NCBI GenBank assembly: GCA_947652605.1 | Contig: OX393583.1 | Coordinates: 12,565,222 to 12,629,221, forward strand | Origin: Elmis aenea | Taxonomy: Eukaryota > Arthropoda > Insecta > Coleoptera > Elmidae | Direction of reading: 5' to 3' | DNA: 64,000 bases | Shown here: positions 11,229 through 21,616 of the stretch, piece after piece | Layout: each line of letters begins with the position of its first letter | Numbering within the stretch: the first letter of the stretch is position 1 | The notes under the pieces: generated by a model | The model's input: the letters and a program-made list of their open reading frames with translations, nothing else | Told to the model about the DNA's origin: nothing | The model's database searches: none | Made by a program: the position numbers and the translations under genes

Positions 11229-11672
11229 CAGAGCTGGGCAATGCTTGAATGCTTACTACTTGCAATAATTTTTTAAGCACTTTTAATGCTTCGAGCACAA
11301 TGCTTGGAGCACTTTCTAAAACAGATGCTCGATGCTTAGAGCACCAAGCACTTTCATGAACACTTGCTACTTATTAAGCACTTTAGAAAGAGTGCTTAAT
11401 AAGTATTTTTTAAATTTATATATGCTTGCTGCATAGTATTTAATCCTTAACATGTATGCTACAAGACTGTTTAAATTTTAAATTTCTCTTAAGCATTTCC
11501 AAAATGCTCAATGCTTGCTGCTTAATTTTTTTAAGCACTTTGGTCAGTGCTTGATGCTTTTCAGCATTTTTAAAAACCAAAGTACTTACTGCTTAATTAG
11601 ATCAAGCACTTACACAAGTGCTTGAATGCTCGGTGCTTTAAGCACTTAGGGTCGGTGCTTTGCCCAGCTCTG
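11229..11672. mobile_element. hAT MITE packed with AAGCACTT / TGCTT repeats
   Basis: TIRs CAGAGCTGGGCAATGCTT and GTGCTTTGCCCAGCTCTG are flanked by a perfect 8-bp duplication ATCACAGC (11221-11228, 11673-11680). Most of the 444 bp consists of the octamer AAGCACTT, its variants and TGCTT units in both orientations. These are probably subterminal transposase sites that now fill the element. No coding sequence. Confidence 0.9.
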
Positions 11673-12084
11673 ATCACAGCATAAAAGGTCCTCTGCAATA
11701 ACCGATAAATTACAATTTTGTATCTTCAAGCCAGCGCAACTTTTTTTTTTATCATCAGACAGCAGTGGACTTTAAGATTAATGTTAGACGCAGCGTGAAA
11801 TGAATTCGCCGATAAAAAATATTTGCAATTTAATAAGATCTAAACAAATGAAGCTTAGTAGGCTCTAGATCAGTGCTTTCCAAACTGTGGTCCGCGGACC
11901 CCCGGGGGTCCACGGACAGTTCCCTGGGGGTCCGCAGGCAAAGTCTTGAATCGCATGTTTGAGCTGCGGGTTGAAGTGCGACTATTTCTAATGGATAGAG
12001 ATTTTTATTTGAAAGACCGTTTTAATAGTTACGTCAGGTTAATTAAAATATTCTCCCATTTAAGTGACTTAAACTTAAGTTTGC

Positions 12085-13215
12085 AGGGGAGTGCAATAAA
12101 TATGTTCAAGTCTATTTCTAAACTGCTCGAAAAGCTAGTACTCCACAGAATTAATGAAGACTTGGATCCCCAAGAATGGATTCCAGATCATCAGTTTGGC
12201 TTCCGGCAGGCCCATTCCACAATACAACAAACGCACCGCATCGCGCATGCAATCAATAAGGCGATAGAAAACAAACAATACTGCTCAGCGGTGTTTCTTG
12301 ACATCAGTCAAGCGTTTGACAAGGTTTGGCACCCAGGACTGCTGTATAAGATTAAAAGAATTCTTTCTACATCGTACTTTAACCTCTTTACATCATACTT
12401 AAGTGAGAGACAGTTCCAAACTAAAGTGGGCGAGGAAAGATCAAACAACTTCCCAATTGCATCAGGAGTGCCACAAGGCAGTGTTCTTGGTCCAATATTA
12501 TACGTACTGTATACATCTGACCTGCCGACAACACAAAATACAATTACAGGAACATTCGCCGACGATACGGCTATCCTGGCAAGTCATAGTCGCCTCGCAA
12601 TATGTCCAGGAGCACTTGAGCCTGCTTTAACAATGGCTACACAGATGGCGAATAAAAATAAATGACTAAGTCGGCCCAAGTGACATTTACCCTCCGCAAA
12701 GGCTCCTGTCCACCAGTTAACGTGAACAATGTGGAAATACCACAAACAAACGAAGTCAAGTATTTGGGACTGCACCTGGATAACAGATTAAACTGGAAAA
12801 CACATATCCTAAAAAAACAAAAACAAATCAACCTACGAATAAAAGAAGTTAATTGGCTAATAGGTAGGAAATCGCGAGTGTCACTAGAAAACAAGGTACT
12901 AATTTACAAAGCCATAATTAAGCCCATATGGACATACGGAATAGAGCTGTGGGGCTGTGCCCGTAAGAGCAATATTGGAATCATACAAAGGTGCCAATCA
13001 AAAATGCTTCGGCAGATTGCGGATGCCCCCTGGTACGTCTCCAACCATACCTACATAAAGACCTTAATATACGCACCGTTCAAGATAACATAATAGAAAA
13101 AATAGCAAAACATCACCAGGCCCTGGATCAGCACGAGAATCCACTACTAGAGCCACTGCTGGAGCCTGACTGCATAAGAAGATTGAAGAGAGTGTGGCCC
13201 CTAGACGAAAGATAG
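12085..13215 (+). pseudogene. Jockey reverse transcriptase, C-terminal half, broken
   Basis: RNA-dependent DNA polymerase of a Jockey-clade retroposon. Visible motifs: SISKLLEKLVLHRI and HQFGFRQAHST (RT block 1-2), AVFLDISQAFDKVWHPGLL (block A with catalytic Asp), SGVPQGSVLGPILYVLY (block B), and TFADDTAIL (the FADD catalytic box, about 12552-12580). After a stop at 12663 the frame resumes with VKYLGLHLDNRLNW and the 'thumb' region TYGIELWGCARKSNI. A final shift near 13085 leads to IEKIAKHHQAL...VWPLDER. At least two frame breaks and the missing N-terminal half (ORF1, endonuclease) make it inactive. Confidence 0.88.
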
Positions 13216-13354
13216 GGTGTTTCCGAGGCAACGTCGCTGGATGTTGACCTCATCACGTCATTTAAATCACCAGAACCACCCAGGAATTGACATCAAATTG
13301 GCCTATAGAATTATAATAATTCTGATTGCCGATCAAAGTGTAAAAAAAAAAAAA
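12085..13354 (+). mobile_element. 5'-truncated Jockey-clade LINE
   Basis: The sequence enters in the middle of the reverse-transcriptase domain near 12085, runs through the RT C-terminus to about 13215 and a short 3' tail, and ends in a 13-A run at 13342-13354. This is the usual form of a 5'-truncated non-LTR insertion. It lies inside the hAT 11871-16054. No clear target duplication was identified. Confidence 0.8.
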
Positions 13355-14243
13355 GTTGGAGGAGAAAATAGACGCGGTAATCTATGCTTGTAAGGGACCG
13401 GAAATCTGAAGTTGCAGCGACTAGCACTGACAGCGTCAACTTCCATAAGAGGTTTGCAGCCCACTATACACTACCGCTTAATAAAGTCTATGTGTTTATA
13501 GCTGGGGTTGGTTTATGCATAATGGTATGATTAATTTGTTGTTTTATTCAGTATTTTAATAAGTTATTTCAATTTTTCACTTCGTAACTAAACAACATAA
13601 AAACAATATAAAAATGTTACCTTTACTAGCTTAAAATGCGTTAAAACATTTACTTTCATTCTACTCAACTTATTTGTGCAACCCGACGTTTTCTCCGTTA
13701 GTTTATATTAAAAATAAGCAAATATTGAATGTGAAATTATATTTAAGAATTGGTTTATCCGGAATTAAACCCGAAATCGATAAGATCGTAGGCACAAAGC
13801 AACACAATTTTTTACTTAGTTCATCAAAATAAAACATTTTATTAAAGGTGAAAAGTTAAATGATGTTATATAAAACGAATCAAAGAATTAAAAATATTTG
13901 TTTCAAAACCAAACTTTTTGTTTATAATACCTATCTCAGTGATGGCAAACCTTGTCAACTCAGAGTGTCAAAAATAAAAAATTCAGGCGATGCTAATTAA
14001 GTGACGTGTCACCCACATATAAATATCAAACGATACTGTTATCAAAGCAATATTAAAACAATAAAAATTGTTTTCTAAATATGATCTCTTGGTCGAAATC
14101 ATCAGACTTTACAATAATCACAGATTTTCTGATTGGTAATTATATGACAAATAATGGGTGCCTATGAATACCACCCTAAGGCCCAATTGCATAAAAGCTA
14201 AACCCGGGATTAACCCAGGGTTTACTTTTTATGCAATCAGACC

Positions 14244-15858
14244 CATAGGCGGCGCGTCGGGGGGGCCCCAGGCCCCCCCACTTTTTTCAAATCAAAACTT
14301 CACAATCTTCACATTACGAGTATTAATAGATCAGACTAGGAAATTTCTTTCTGCACAACTTTATATAGTATAAAAATCATATATTCGTATATCGTATTTA
14401 CAATTTAGCATTAGCATTTAGTGATTTTTACATTGGTTGGTGCGTTGGGGTACATTAACAATAAGGGCATTACGACAATACGAACATTAAAGAGTCTCTC
14501 TAAAACAAGATGGACAGTAAGACAGGTTGCTGTTAAAACTTTTTTAAATTTGTTACCAGCTATAGTAGAAACACTAAAAACAATATCTGAAGATTCAAAT
14601 AATCCAAAAGTGGCAGCAGAAGCTAGTGGTGCACTAAAATTAATATTAGATGAGAAGTTTATTTTTTCTTTAATTGTCTTGGAATTCATATTAAATATAA
14701 CCGATTCGTTATCAAAAGAACTTCAATCAGCTTCTCTGCTGATAACCAGTGTATATCCAAAATTTAATGCAACTGTCACCACTATACTTAGTTACAGAAA
14801 CGAAAAAGCGTTTAAGACGCTTCTCGAAAAAAATGAAATCTATTGGAACTCAAATCAAAAATTTGGGATTTGACCTAAATGAACTTGCTTTACCGCGGCA
14901 AAGAAAAATTCCAAAAAAAAATTGATTTTGGAGGAAAAGAAAATTTTACATTTCAATCTGTCGAAGATCTAATACGCGTTGATATACTGTATTCAGGAAT
15001 TGATCAAGTTGTTGGTAATTTGCGAAAGCGATTCTCTGAAAACGACTACGGCATGATTAATAAAATTGTGCGACTCTTAACTGATTTAAATTGTGAAATA
15101 AATTACACCGATATTGAAGTTATAAATAATTTTTACAAGTTAACTACTGATAACAACACCTTAATTAATCAAATAAATATATACTTATAGAAATATTTTA
15201 CTGGCAGAAACAAACAATTTATTAAGTATTGAGGAATGTGCGGAAAAATTTTTAAACAATGAATTAAAACAAATGTTATTTTGTGTGTGGGAACTTATTG
15301 AAGTTGTTCTTTGTTGTCCTGTGTCGTCTGCCTCAGCCGAGCGATTTTTTTCCACATTAAAAAGACTAAAAACCTATCTCAGAAGTGCTATTGGCGATGA
15401 ACGATTAAATGGCCTGGCTTTAATGGCTATAGAACATGAAACTGTAGGTGACATGATTTTAAATGAATCGCATTTAGAAAAATTAATTAATAATTTTATT
15501 GCTGATAAAAAAAGAAGAATGATGTTTTTTTAAAGATATATTTTGTTGTTTTTTACTATTATGAAGGGTATATTCTTTGTTCTTAGTTTTTTAATATTTT
15601 GGAACTTTAAAAATGATTTTTGTTAAATAATATCTACTTATTTTATTTTTGTTACTTAATATGGTTTATAATAGTTTTTGATATTTTGCAGCTTCAGATA
15701 TTATTTTTGTTAAATAATGCTTATTTTATATTTTTAACTTAATGTGGTTTATTATAAAGCACTATTAAGGTAAACCCAGATTTTTTTAAAAATAAAGTGT
15801 AGCTAATATACATGGATAAGTTGTGCCCCCCACTTTTTTAGGTCACGCGCCGCCACTG
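14244..15858 (+). mobile_element. hAT element CAGTGGCGGCGCG with decayed transposase
   Basis: The end CATAGGCGGCGCG pairs with CGCGCCGCCACTG, flanked by a perfect 8-bp duplication ATCAGACC (14236-14243, 15859-15866). GGGGGCCCC...CCCCCAC lies just inside the left end and GCCCCCCAC inside the right end. It carries the C-terminal half of a ZMYM1/TTF-type hAT transposase on the + strand, so it is internally deleted (1615 bp). Confidence 0.88.
14421..15533 (+). pseudogene. hAT transposase (ZMYM1-like), C-terminal half
   Basis: Three open pieces in two frames form one decayed product. 14421-14873 holds LKSLSKTRWTVRQVAVKTFL and the helical region with AAEASGALKLI and DSLSKELQSASLLI. 14879-15190 holds FGGKENFTFQSVEDLIRVD. 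15273-15533 holds the hAT dimerisation segment CPVSSASAERFFSTLKRLK followed by LRSAIGDERLNGLALMAIEH, the most diagnostic hAT signature. Frameshifts fall near 14840-14880 and 15190-15270. The N-terminal zinc finger and the first catalytic Asp region are missing. In a functional relative the protein cuts hAT ends and leaves 8-bp duplications. Confidence 0.88.
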
Positions 15859-17486
15859 ATCAGACCTAAATGTTTAAAATCGAAATCTCAGCTGGGTGTT
15901 ACGAAAACAGCAGCAGCATGTCACTATTGACACGCGTGTCATATAGGTTTGCCATCACAAGAGGGGTCCACCGTAAAATCGGTAGAAAAAAGGGTCCGCC
16001 GTAAAATCTGTGGAAAAAAGTTGTCCCCAGACCAACAAGGTTTGGGAAACACTGCTCAAGATAATTGTGATATTTTTTAAATAAAAGGCAAATGATAGTC
16101 GCTTACAAATCAACACAGACAACCTCACGCGTATGCGCCCCAATTAGTTGGCAGTAAAAGTATAATGTACGGTGTTTAAATTTTTAAACAGTAACGAATA
16201 AAATGCAACGAACCCTGAACACCTCAGCGCAAGCCCTATAAATATGGTAATGTGAAGTTGACAACATACTTTAACATACTTTAGCTCCAATTAAAATTCC
16301 TGGATCGTACACAGACAGATAGGAAGTAACTAAATTACCTCCAAAGCTGTAATTTTCAAGTTAAATTACTGTTTTCTAATAAAGTTTAACATTATTAATA
16401 TATAATTCTAATAAACGTAGTATAATAGCATTAATGGCCATAAAAAGGCCACGTTTAACTGTAAATTTTTATTCTATAAGCTCATTTATTAAATTAATGG
16501 CAGCGTTTCAAAATAAGCTTGCAATATTGGACGCACCTGAGTATACAAAAAACAATCAATCTTTATTAATAGCTTTAATAACGTGCAGATATTGTTGAAC
16601 ATACAAGACGGTTATTTTTGATGTTGCGATAACTAAACGTTTTTTTTTTTAAAACATACTCCATGATTTTTTGAATTTTATATAACGATTGATTCTAAAT
16701 GATGCAGATGATCACCTTCCGCTCAGTGGCGTAGCTGGAGTTTGTGCCTGAATTTGCCGCCCCTCTAAATAAGATTTGCTAATTCTTGATTTTTTCAAAA
16801 GCAAGCACAGATCGATACAAATAAGTGGAGGGGAGATCAAATGCGCCGCAGGCGTTTTTTTTTAAATTTTAGATGTTCAAACGTGTGATAATAAAAAGTT
16901 ATATAATGTAGAGTATTTTACCATCATCCAAAATTACAGTTTAACGGCATAATCCATGTTTGCTGTTCTCTCTGTTAATATAACCTCAAAATTGTTTAAC
17001 AGGAGTGTCGATATTGACACGATATTGCACTAATGCTTGTACAAGAACTTGTATGAATTTCAAACAGCGATTGTAGGGACTAAATAAAATAGTATACAAT
17101 TTAGATTGTTCAAGAAATTGGACAATTTCTTGTACAAGAAATTGAATAATGTAATACAGCTTTTATACCAGATAATTATACCAAATGAAAAATTAGGATG
17201 GTTATTACAAATTTATAATTTTTTTTTTATTATAGGAAAAATTACACAACTGTTCGTATTTGTTTCTTAAGAAACCATGGCAGTCTTAGTGTTTTTGGAA
17301 CAATCCTCGTATTTGCAGTTGCAAACAAATGTTGAATGTATATTTTCGCGATAAATTGATGATTGTATTTTCAATTTTAATAACGAAAAACTTTGTAGCT
17401 TTTAAGGAAAGCGATACCTTAAGTTAGGTAAATCTTTAATTTGCAACACCCTATATCTGTTAAAATATGAGTTATTAGGGGTTGCA

Positions 17487-17560
17487 ATTACTACAAACAT
17501 TAATTGTTAATACTTGATATTCCAATATCAAGTATTAACAATTAATGTTTGTAGTAATTT
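17487..17560. repeat. perfect 36-bp-arm hairpin
   Basis: The arms 17487-17522 and 17525-17560 are exact inverse complements separated by only CC. They start AATTACTACAAACATTAATT. No element termini or target duplications were recognised. Confidence 0.85.
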
Positions 17561-17829
17561 TGTATGATAACTGATCACGCATTTTCGTTCTTGTGTGTTA
17601 CGTTAACGTTATCTTCCTACATAATTACTATTGTCGAAAGCCCAACAATAAACTTATTTCACATGACAATGGTAATACAGCAATTTCTGTTATAATAATA
17701 CGTAGTTATTTGCCGATCGTAAAAATATCAATGTGAGAAAAATTGTTAAGTTCTTATTTATAGTTAAGAAATTATATTCGATTTAAAGATAGTATAATTA
17801 CACCGTTATTTATTGATTGTTGTGTACAG

Positions 17830-17907
17830 AAATATCCAAGATGCCCGGAGCTGGTTGCTAGATTAAACAGTAGAATACAACACACACAAAAAGTAGATAA
17901 AATGTAG
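17830..17907 (+). CDS. possible terminal exon of an unknown host gene
   Basis: Function unknown. The acceptor-like stretch TTGATTGTTGTGTACAG ends at 17829. The frame starting there reads 25 codons, KYPRCPELVARLNSRI then QHTQKVDKM, to TAG 17905-17907. The sequence lies in repeat-free DNA and is GC-richer than its flanks. Against it: the frame is short, no upstream exon was identified and no polyadenylation signal is obvious nearby, so chance is a serious alternative. Confidence 0.22.
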   Translation, partial: KYPRCPELVARLNSRIQHTQKVDKM

Positions 17908-18729
17908 TGCACCAATACGACTACATGTTGTCAGAGGTAGAAACTAGCTTTAACAAAAGTGGTTTCTAAACTGTTGTATGCAAGGGTTATGTTCTCGTAG
18001 ATCTTTTAAGGTTTAATTTTTTCTCTTGAAAGGTTTATAATCCAATATTGTTTATGTAACTGAGTTGTTTCAATTTTTTAATTGCTCCGCTCCAGCTCCG
18101 CTCCGGCATCAAAATGCCTGCTCTAGCTCCGCTCTATGCTCCAAATATGGTTGACATTTTTAAAAAAAGTTTGTTGATTAAAATTTTTTTTTTTTTATAT
18201 GCAAAGTTTTAATTTGGTCGGATATGTAGAATTTGTTCAAAAATAACAATATTTGACCCTAACAAACAAGTGAAGTTCAAAGTTTCCCCACCCTTGAGCT
18301 AACTAAAGTATAGATTTAAATTTGTAAAAGTTGCTGAATTCGGTGCTCATTAATAATCCAAAGAGAAATTGGAAATTTCTCAAACATTATTTGGTAGGTA
18401 GGCAGTGGTGAGCTATGAAATTTTTAACAAAGGGCTCGCTCATAGTTAAATAAAAACAAAAAAATAATGTCAATTATATGTTGGAAAAAAATGGCATTTT
18501 AAATTCAAACGTGAATAATCGAGTGATTGTACATAATTCAAAAAATTCTATTGTGCGACGGGTTATTCTAAATTTAATCGTCATTGCTTGATAGGCACAG
18601 TAGCGGACTGGGAAATTCAACCGGCCCCGGAAAAACCTGCTAGACCGGCTCCCAAAAAAAGAATGACCCAAAAAAATTTAATTTTAAAATGTCATATTTA
18701 GATAATAATAAAATTATTTCTAAAAAAAT

Positions 18730-19260
18730 TCCATGTTCAGTCTCATTACGCTCTAATGAAAGTGAATTAGTAGATTCCTGAGAGCCCGAAAAGCTAAACC
18801 TCTTTTTCCAATTAGTTTTACATCTATAATTCTTTCCAATACTTGCTTGCGTTCAAGAGCATTTTTTTTTGACGTAAGCTACCTTCATTTGAGAATATTA
18901 AACCATAAATATCTCTACTTTTAAGTTTAAGCATATGCCTATAAACACAATTTTCATGGATCTTATTATTTTCATGTCTTTAACACGTTGCAGAGTATGC
19001 TTCCAGTCTTTCATTCCATCATTTACAAACGAACATTCGTTCTTATCACTGTATGCCAAGCACACGGAACAAAATAGAGATTCTTTTTCTAAACAATATG
19101 ATAATCATCGTCTGCTTATTTTATCATCTCTGTAAAATATAACATTTGGCTTAAATAGCCAATAAGTTATATCACCAATAGTTGGCTGACAAGGATGTTT
19201 GTTAAAAAAATACTCAACATTTTGACTTGTTGGTTTTGTGAAACAACTAGCTGATAAGCA
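18730..19260 (-). pseudogene. hAT transposase with TTF-type zinc finger, N-terminal fragment
   Basis: Read on the - strand, the relic runs HPCQPTIGDITYWLFKPNVI (about 19200-19135), then FYRDDKISRR. After a shift it gives LFCSVCLAYSDKNECSFVND with GMKDWKH (about 19080-18995), which is the Cys/His arrangement of the TTF-type zinc finger in ZMYM1-like hAT transposases. Further on come QVLERIIDVKLIGKRGLAFR and ALRN (about 18860-18790), the conserved segment just after the finger. Several stops and shifts are present and the RNase-H-like core is missing. It is the internally deleted gene of the surrounding hAT 18598-20247. Confidence 0.78.
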
Positions 19261-19645
19261 TTCAAAAAATATTTGTTACTTGGTAAGTTAGACTTGAACA
19301 TGAAGACTTTGCGTTGATAATCGACGTTTCAATTTTGTCGGTTTCAATGAGGCAGATTAGATTGTCATCTTTTGTCGAATTTGATGAATGCTATTCTTGA
19401 TCAATGATTTTTCAACATCAGGTGCACTAACTTTAGAAGCTAAAGCAAACAAATCAACTTGAATTTTTTTTTTTAGCAACTTCGTGAAGTACTTTTAGCC
19501 TTTTCTCTCTCTCTTTATAAGCACCTTTTCTTTTTTTCCAGTTTTCCTTGATTAAAAACTATAACAAACTTTGATTTTTTCCCTACACAATCTCATAGCC
19601 AACGCGATCACAAGTATGACGTATCACAAGTATGACCTTTTGAAA

Positions 19646-20139
19646 GGACCTTTTTCAGACGGCCGTGGATGATATCAAAAAGTGTTTTATTTGCACTTTC
19701 TTTACATCGTTAGATGCGCCAGTCTTTTAGCTACATTTTGAACACCGAATCAAAATTTTCGGCACGCTAATAACGGAGTTACGAATTTTTTCGTAGACCG
19801 AGATGTTTTTATTTTTGCGATCGAAATCTCGGCAAATTGCCGGACCTTTTTCAGACGGCCCTGGATGATATCAAAAAGTGTTTTATTTGCACTTTCTTTA
19901 CATCGTTGGATGCGCCAGTCTTTAAGCTACATTTTGAACACCGAATCAAAATTTTCGGCACGCTAATGATGGAGTTACGAATTTTTTTGTAGACCGAGAT
20001 GTTTTTATTTTTGCGTGCGAACTCTTTGCATATTGCCGGACCTTTTTCAGACGGCCGTGGATGATATCAAAAAGTGTTTTATTTGCACTTTCTTTACATC
20101 GTTGGATGCGCCAGTCTTTTAGCTACATTTTGAACACCG
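19646..20139. repeat. 196-bp tandem repeat, about 2.5 copies
   Basis: Units start at 19646, 19842 and 20038, each with GGACCTTTTTCAGACGGCC; the third stops after about 100 bp. Copies differ at only a few positions. A segment beginning AACATCA(G/A)GTGCACTAAC occurs once left of the array (about 19418) and again at its right edge (about 20140), which suggests an internal duplication within the hAT body. Confidence 0.9.
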
Positions 20140-20479
20140 AACATCAAGTGCACTAACTTTAGAAGTTTAGGACAAACATATCGCGGCCCCAGAACGACCG
20201 GCCCACCGGGATTTCTCCCGGTGTCCCGCCGGCCCTATCCTCCACTGGATAGGCATGACTTCGTCGCTTTACAAATGTATGTAATGACAATGATTTTAAG
20301 ATATATTTTTTCTTGAGAAAATGGTTAACAAGAAGAACAAGGGGCTCGCAAATTAAGGAATAATTTAACAAAGGGCTCGCGCGAGCCCCCTACAGCTCAC
20401 CACTGTAAGGTAGGTAGGTACCTACTGTAAGTCCTTTGGATTACAAAATATTTCAAATGTGTTTTACATGGTCAAGTAG

Positions 20480-20815
20480 ATTTTTTTTCTGGATTCATTG
20501 ATGTATCACACATGATATTTTACTTCTACATTCATTGAAATTTACTGTTCTGTTTGAGATTTTCCAAGTTTTACATCTGTACAAAAGCGTTTTAACCAAT
20601 TCTCCTTTTCCTTGTGGGATATCTCTGTTTCGAAAAAAAAAATATTTTTAAGCCGTTAAATATTCTTCCAGCTTTTCCTGTTCTTTCACTTTTTGTTTTG
20701 AATCTCTCCATTACTCTCGATGAGTCTCGATGATCACTCCTAAATATTTGAAGCTATCTACCTGTTTCAACCTGTGCTCCTCTAGTGCATTCGTTCTCAT
20801 TTTTTTTGAAGTCGG
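20480..20815 (-). pseudogene. RTE-like LINE reverse transcriptase fragment
   Basis: On the - strand the frame reads LEEHRLKQVDSFKYLGVIIE (about 20790-20730). It then continues with shifts through RIFNGLKIFFF, RNRDIPQGKGELVKTLLY and a degraded TWKISN segment. 'FKYLG' followed by a connecting region is the standard part after the RT thumb in RTE/BovB-like LINEs. The upstream part is cut off exactly where the hAT 20816-22040 is inserted. Stops and a homopolymer-rich shift mark it as dead. Confidence 0.7.
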
Positions 20816-21054
20816 TAGTGTTGCCGCCGAGACGAGACAATTCTCGATCTCGTCTCGTCTCGAATTTCGAGATCGAGAGAGGCATTTTTCTGTCTCGAAA
20901 ATTCGAGATGAGATCCTCGAGATTCTCGATCTCGACAGTATTTTTACATGAAGAAAAACTATGAAAAGTTTTAACATATATTTTATTTATAAATTTTTAG
21001 AAACCACTTACAAATTAAACTTTTTATTAATTTTAAATATTGTGTAATAAATTT

Positions 21055-21616
21055 ACAAGATTGCTAAGCATTGAGGCACAGCTGGTACACTGGTTACTTG
21101 TATACCTACATTTGGATATAAAACTTGATGACTTTCCCACCAAACCAATACATCTACATCTTCATTTGCTCGTGGCATAAATATATATAAAAGTCCAGCC
21201 TGACTCTGTCTATCTATCTATAACGCATGAATATAGCTACGGGTTGACTTATGTCATACTTGACAATCATGTTATTATAGTAATCTGTAATGTTATTATA
21301 GTAATCTGTAATGTTATTATAGTAATCTGTAACGCGGGTTGACTTATGTCATACTTGACAATCCCGTCCTAGGACGGGCTAACTGCTAGTTGCTATATAG
21401 TCATCGATTTCCGTTCTCCAGTTGTTAATTGTTGCTGTGGACATTAAATAGGGCAGTTAAATTAAAAGAACCCATTTCGTCAGAATCGGAATCATCTGGT
21501 CCAGAATCAGCTGATAATTGATTTTGGTTTGGTGAATTATCTCTGTAGTAAAAGTTTTTATAGACTTCCTCAAATTGTTGTATTGCTTCTGTTTGCAATT
21601 GTCGGCCCCAGGACAT
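21055..21616 (-). pseudogene. hAT transposase C-terminus, split by a Helitron
   Basis: The - strand frame begins near 21616 (MSWGRQLQTEAIQQFEEVYK), passes an acidic DSDSDE linker, and after a one-base shift reads NNWRTEIDDYIA up to 21391. The Helitron 21178-21389 follows. The frame then resumes as MPRANEDVDVLVWWESHQVL and YPNVG, the 'WW...YP' block of the hAT dimerisation region. Joining the two sides at the A|T insertion point keeps the frame. The end of the domain is degraded after about 21110. It belongs to the element 20816-22040. Confidence 0.75.
21178..21389 (+). mobile_element. 212-bp non-autonomous Helitron
   Basis: The 3' end has the Helitron layout: hairpin CCCGTCCTAGGACGGG (21363-21378), a 7-base spacer, then CTAG at 21386-21389 followed by T. 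The 5' flank ends in A at 21177, so it sits in an A|T dinucleotide without duplication. The 5' end starts TAAATATATATAAAAG and lacks a canonical TC, so it may be diverged. Inside are three tandem copies of ATGTTATTATAGTAATCTGT and two of GGGTTGACTTATGTCATACT. No coding sequence. Confidence 0.78.

Larger units (their letters stand above)
13937..15958. mobile_element. hAT element CAGTGATGGCAAACC nested in 11871-16054
   Basis: The left end CAGTGATGGCAAACCTT is mirrored by AGGTTTGCCATCAC at the right end. GTGTCA and TGACACGCGTGTCA blocks lie subterminally at both ends. The last bases of the right end are altered and no matching 8-bp duplication was found, so the exact right border is approximate. 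It contains the hAT 14244-15858. Confidence 0.7.
11871..16054. mobile_element. hAT element CAGTGCTTTCCAAAC, host of a four-element nest
   Basis: TIRs CAGTGCTTTCCAAACTG and GGTTTGGGAAACACTG carry GGTCC(G/A)C repeats just inside both ends (11889-11940, 15962-16010). The 8-bp flanks CTCTAGAT (11863-11870) and CTCAAGAT (16055-16062) differ at one base. The 4.2-kb body is filled by a Jockey LINE fragment and a second hAT that holds a third. Nothing of its own transposase was recognised. Confidence 0.85.
16063..18402. other. mostly unique stretch with small repeat remnants
   Basis: Probably host intronic or intergenic DNA. Contents: a lone hAT-like left end CAGTGGCGTAGCTGG at 16734; TTGTACAAGAA inverted motifs around 17035-17150; a perfect hairpin (17487-17560); a weak candidate exon (17830-17907); and a truncated minus-orientation copy of the GGAGCGGAGC hAT family (about 18060-18275; compare 41620-42399). 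Confidence 0.45.
18598..20247 (-). mobile_element. hAT element CAGTAGCGGACTGGG nested in 18403-20405
   Basis: TIRs CAGTAGCGGACTGGG and CCCTATCCTCCACTG are flanked by a perfect 8-bp duplication GATAGGCA (18590-18597, 20248-20255). CCGGCCC blocks sit just inside both ends. The body holds a decayed zinc-finger hAT transposase on the - strand and a 196-bp tandem repeat. Confidence 0.88.
18403..20405. mobile_element. hAT element CAGTGGTGAGCT
   Basis: The ends CAGTGGTGAGCTATGAAAT and ACAGCTCACCACTG are inverted, each followed by a TTTAACAAAGGGCTCGC block (18420-18440 and, at the right end, 20363-20382). The flanks TAGGTAGG (18395-18402) and TAAGGTAGG (20406-) agree apart from one inserted base. 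A second hAT (18598-20247) fills most of the body. Confidence 0.75.

Noticed and set aside
11164..11757. Possible coding exon after TTTTTATCTGTAG that stays open if the hAT MITE 11229-11672 is removed
   Set aside because: About 50 open codons in AT-rich DNA is near chance level. There is no plausible donor before the stop and no recognisable motif.
14188..14243. GCATAAAAGCTAAACCC ... GGGTTTACTTTTTATGC inverted repeat read as a separate MITE
   Set aside because: It lies next to the left target duplication of the hAT 14244-15858; no second target duplication of its own was found, so it may be just the edge of the surrounding hAT.
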